The translations under genes and the position numbers were made by a program. Below, one piece after another: positions 62,601 through 64,000 of a DNA stretch of 64,000 bases (position 1 is its first letter; each line of letters opens with the position of its first letter). The notes under the pieces were generated by a model. That model was not told the origin of the DNA, ran no database searches, and saw only the letters and a program-made list of their open reading frames with translations. The stretch is from Micromonospora wenchangensis. Lineage in GTDB: Bacteria > Actinomycetota > Actinomycetes > Mycobacteriales > Micromonosporaceae. The stretch spans positions 264,187-328,186 of the forward strand of contig NZ_MZMV01000001.1 in assembly GCF_002210435.1 (NCBI RefSeq), read 5' to 3'.

Positions 62601-63813
62601 CAAGACCGGCATCATCCGGGGGGCGGGCACCGGCACCGTCGAGAGCGAGCTGACCGTCACCGGCAGCGTGGTCAGCGGCTACCAGTCCGGGGGCATCCTC
62701 TTCGACGGCGCGCGGGGCCGCGACGGCACCCCCGACACCACCGTCCGCTCCGGCATCCGCCAGCACGGGTACGTGACCGACACCGTGGTCACCGGCGAGC
62801 CGAACAGCCGGTTCCCGCAGACCGGCATCGCGTACACCAGCGGGACGGACGGCTTCGTGAACACCAGCCGGATCACCGGGAACTACTACCCGCCCGCACC
62901 CCACCGGTCGTATGGCATCCTGCTGACCGACGCCGGCACCGAGACGGCCGGGGCGCTCACCGGCACCCGCAACGTCCTCACCGGCAACGGGTTCGCCGTC
63001 TACAACGCCAACGCCGACAACACGGCGGTACGCGAGGGTGCCCCGTTCGCGCTGACCGGCAGCTACCTCGGCAGCGCGCCACCGGTGTCGGGCGGACCGG
63101 CGGTCCCGGCCACCGGCGTCGAGGCGATCTCCGGGGTGGACGGCTCGGGCAGCGCCACGGTCAGCGTCACCAAGCGCCGGCCGACCCCACCACCGGCGGT
63201 GCCGACCACTGTGGGCCGGGTCGTCGACGCCGCGCCCTCGGCCGAGCTGGCCGACCCGGGACGCGGCGCGGTGCTCCGGGTCGGGTCGACGGTGCACCCG
63301 CTGATCCGGGGTACCGACGACCACGCCATCGCCTCGGCGAGCCTGTTCGTCAACGGCACCCTGGTCGGCACGGCCACCACCGCCCCCTACCTGTTCGACT
63401 GGACCCCGGCGGCGAAGGACGCCGGGAAGCAGATCAGGTTCCAGGCGATGGTGGTCGACTCGTCCGGGCAGTCGACGCTGTCCAAGCCGGTCATCGGCAC
63501 GGTCGACCTGGCGACCCCGGCCCCGACCGTACAGATCGACAAGGTGGAGGCCGACCCCACCTCGGGTACGGCGACGCTCACCGCGACGGTCAACACGGCC
63601 GGCACCCTGACCCTCAGCGGGGAGAAGGTCAACGCGGTCACCCGCCAGGTGGCCAAGGCGAACACCGTCACGGTGACCGTGACCGTCGCCCCCGCGTACC
63701 GGCAGACGCTGGTCAAGACGGGTCGACTCGACGTGACGTTCACTGTCGGGTTCGCCAACGCGGCCGGCCAGAGCCCGGGTGAGACAGTGCAGGTGACCCT
63801 GACCAGGACCTGA
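59695..63813 (+). CDS. Large secreted alpha/beta-hydrolase fused to a parallel beta-helix and Ig-like domain
   Basis: A 1372-residue protein. TTG 59695 is chosen because GAGGAGA (59682-59688) lies 6 nt before it. The signal peptide (1-32) ends ATAAS. Residues about 90-420 form an alpha/beta-hydrolase with an HGNHGS oxyanion segment (118-122) and nucleophile elbow GHSRGG (Ser228). A beta-sandwich-like middle region follows. A pectin-lyase-like beta-helix runs from about 807 to 1130 (FTSIQTAVDF, then DTIVVCAGVY). An Ig-like domain occupies about 1190-1265, followed by a beta-rich C-terminus. It probably acts outside the cell on an ester or glycan; the substrate is unknown. Confidence 0.8.
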   Translation: MKVRTSRSTRVLLSVIVAVTAPVALAGPATAASPTAVAPPPASTTDLPDPTARGPFGHQAVQEAKLGLASIQEPNSSGADPTAGTTQAPERIEIRGQLHTPDFTRRTTPSPVLVLVHGNHGSCDSGQDTAQLTCAQFKHNENGYAYLAENLATWGYTTFSVSQDQLMMRQDGNKGKGMHSRRMLIAATLDALSAANRSGGLPVDGHTTVGTTLAGRLDLTRIGLMGHSRGGDAVSSFIDYNRIRTDGPRYPLRGVISLAPVDYERKAPYGMPYLTILPMCDGDVSNLQGARLFERSQYVNPGAPFPRIQVEHLGAIHNWYNTVWYADGGADGQANNDAACGNSAPFATNNIHPHNLRLSGAASYTDPALNYAIDNSDPLNPAVNTKFSGDPARMGDQEKLGLATMAAFFRRYVGGEGAFQPYLTGELANTPDGLQVPASACPTSPSGTAIPCNERVNTSYFAAPQERVDVIRPEVANPLTRNALGGTLTGSGFADPYAQAAGVTPKPATTPGGYDWCNPEPQDFAPAQLGKTGLPAAAKPCPLPAAGALGGQNGTRENSPINHSYGRQLTLAWEPGSAASLTAAIPAASGDVRHLKALALSAAVNFFDTRNPGADNRGDNTRDTTVNGTPTNPVWPNEKPTSYDPASTTQRFVIALRDAAGREGTVDAGDPRWGNALHMSTGTNTPNTHIVLDQIRVPLAEFAAQGVDVGALAKLELRFGVGDMPKSGSIELADVRFQESDAGAQLLSDGDRADGAGHGPSALGGPDPATYLAGYDNTPGNVALVDPVANPQGNTTWTVDDDRKQCPNASFTSIQTAVDFASPWDTIVVCAGVYRESSTPVNHASNPVQSGARNGLTITKPLKIKGAGADRVTIMPDPSLGNLAGDQPYLRDGGGNVITVSRQSLGSTDTNEMFLDLSGVTVTSGDVWAEAGVAFFGAAGRVADSVVGPLRVATTEAELAAHPHGWGIVKTGIIRGAGTGTVESELTVTGSVVSGYQSGGILFDGARGRDGTPDTTVRSGIRQHGYVTDTVVTGEPNSRFPQTGIAYTSGTDGFVNTSRITGNYYPPAPHRSYGILLTDAGTETAGALTGTRNVLTGNGFAVYNANADNTAVREGAPFALTGSYLGSAPPVSGGPAVPATGVEAISGVDGSGSATVSVTKRRPTPPPAVPTTVGRVVDAAPSAELADPGRGAVLRVGSTVHPLIRGTDDHAIASASLFVNGTLVGTATTAPYLFDWTPAAKDAGKQIRFQAMVVDSSGQSTLSKPVIGTVDLATPAPTVQIDKVEADPTSGTATLTATVNTAGTLTLSGEKVNAVTRQVAKANTVTVTVTVAPAYRQTLVKTGRLDVTFTVGFANAAGQSPGETVQVTLTRT

Positions 63814-63819
63814 CGGTCC

Positions 63820-63856
63820 GGCACCGGAGGGACCCCTCCCGGGTCCCTCCGGTGCC
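63820..63856. terminator. Perfect 16-bp hairpin after the secreted hydrolase gene
   Basis: Bases 63820-63835 pair perfectly with 63841-63856 around a CTCCC loop, 7 bp after the stop. It lies between two converging gene ends. Confidence 0.8.
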
Positions 63857-63936
63857 GCCGGAACGCGACGCCCGGCACCACCGCCACGTCATCGGTTCCC
63901 GCCCCTGGGCCGCATCAACGCGACCCGGTCACCCGG

Positions 63937-64000
63937 TCAGCTCGGCTCCCCGGCCAGGGAGGTCCGCCGCTGCGAGGCCATGACCAGGGAGTAGACGTGC
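63937..64000 (-). CDS. C-terminal end of an unidentified gene (runs off the right edge)
   Basis: An open minus-strand frame enters from the right edge and stops at 63937, giving about 20 residues ending MASQRRTSLAGEPS. The GC3 pattern fits coding and the position past a bidirectional hairpin suits a converging gene. Too short to identify. Confidence 0.4.
   Translation of the reverse strand, partial: HVYSLVMASQRRTSLAGEPS

Overview
The window looks like chromosomal DNA of a high-GC, mycelial-type actinobacterium, most plausibly a member of the Micromonosporaceae. The signs are very GC-rich third codon positions, frequent GTG/TTG starts, many ATGA/GTGA stop-start overlaps, and the gene families present: MmyB-type regulators, DUF2690, DUF427 and DUF4173 proteins, a TipA-type MerR regulator, an AA10 LPMO, and a tmsA/tmsB-like pair for 10-methyl fatty acids. 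The genus is inferred, not shown. No rRNA, tRNA, CRISPR array, transposase or integrase was recognised.

The left part (1-33 kb) is ordinary accessory chromosome arranged in short operons. In order it holds: a truncated SF1 helicase-like gene; an XRE regulator divergent from a secreted DUF2690 protein; an APH-fold kinase; a TetR regulator with a clear palindromic operator and a divergent small gene; a YidD paralogue with a Cys-rich N-terminus; a gluconokinase; an LppX/LprG-type lipoprotein; an ABM monooxygenase with a TipA-like regulator; a membrane GGDEF-EAL protein; a coupled Cas4/RecB-like nuclease pair; a zinc-ribbon protein; an S1C protease preceded by a 29-codon ORF; an ArsR-SRPBCC pair; tmsA-tmsB; DUF427; a ricin-lectin membrane protein; an MFS transporter divergent from a GlxA-type regulator; a DinB protein; a MoxR-VWA pair; hemerythrin; an aldo-keto reductase; an anchored LPMO; and a DUF4173 membrane protein.

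The centre (35.6-58.9 kb, all on the minus strand) is a compact nonribosomal peptide cluster. Reading in the direction of transcription: an XRE/MmyB-type regulator, MbtH, NRPS-A (C-A-T-E), NRPS-B (C-A-T-E-C-A-T), an O-carbamoyltransferase, NRPS-C (T-C-A-T), a cytochrome P450, an EntS-like MFS exporter, and a stand-alone condensation-fold protein. Specificity codes read by eye are DFWNVGMVHK (Thr), DAWTVAAVCK (Phe), DVWHISLVDK (Ser) and DALFLGATFK (unassigned, perhaps branched aliphatic). C-domain N-termini fit the order A to B to C: D-acceptor-type C domains follow each E domain. The core would be D-(allo)Thr - D-Phe - L-Ser - X, with a carbamoyl group and a P450 oxidation. There is no thioesterase. 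An extra carrier domain opens NRPS-C. The partner C-like protein lacks the first active-site His. I do not recognise this combination as a known cluster; it is the best candidate for something new here.

The right end (59.7-64 kb) holds one 1372-residue secreted alpha/beta-hydrolase fused to a beta-helix, closed by a strong hairpin. After that comes the last 20 or so codons of a further minus-strand gene. Many gene ends are marked by long perfect hairpins without T-tracts, typical of actinobacterial terminators.
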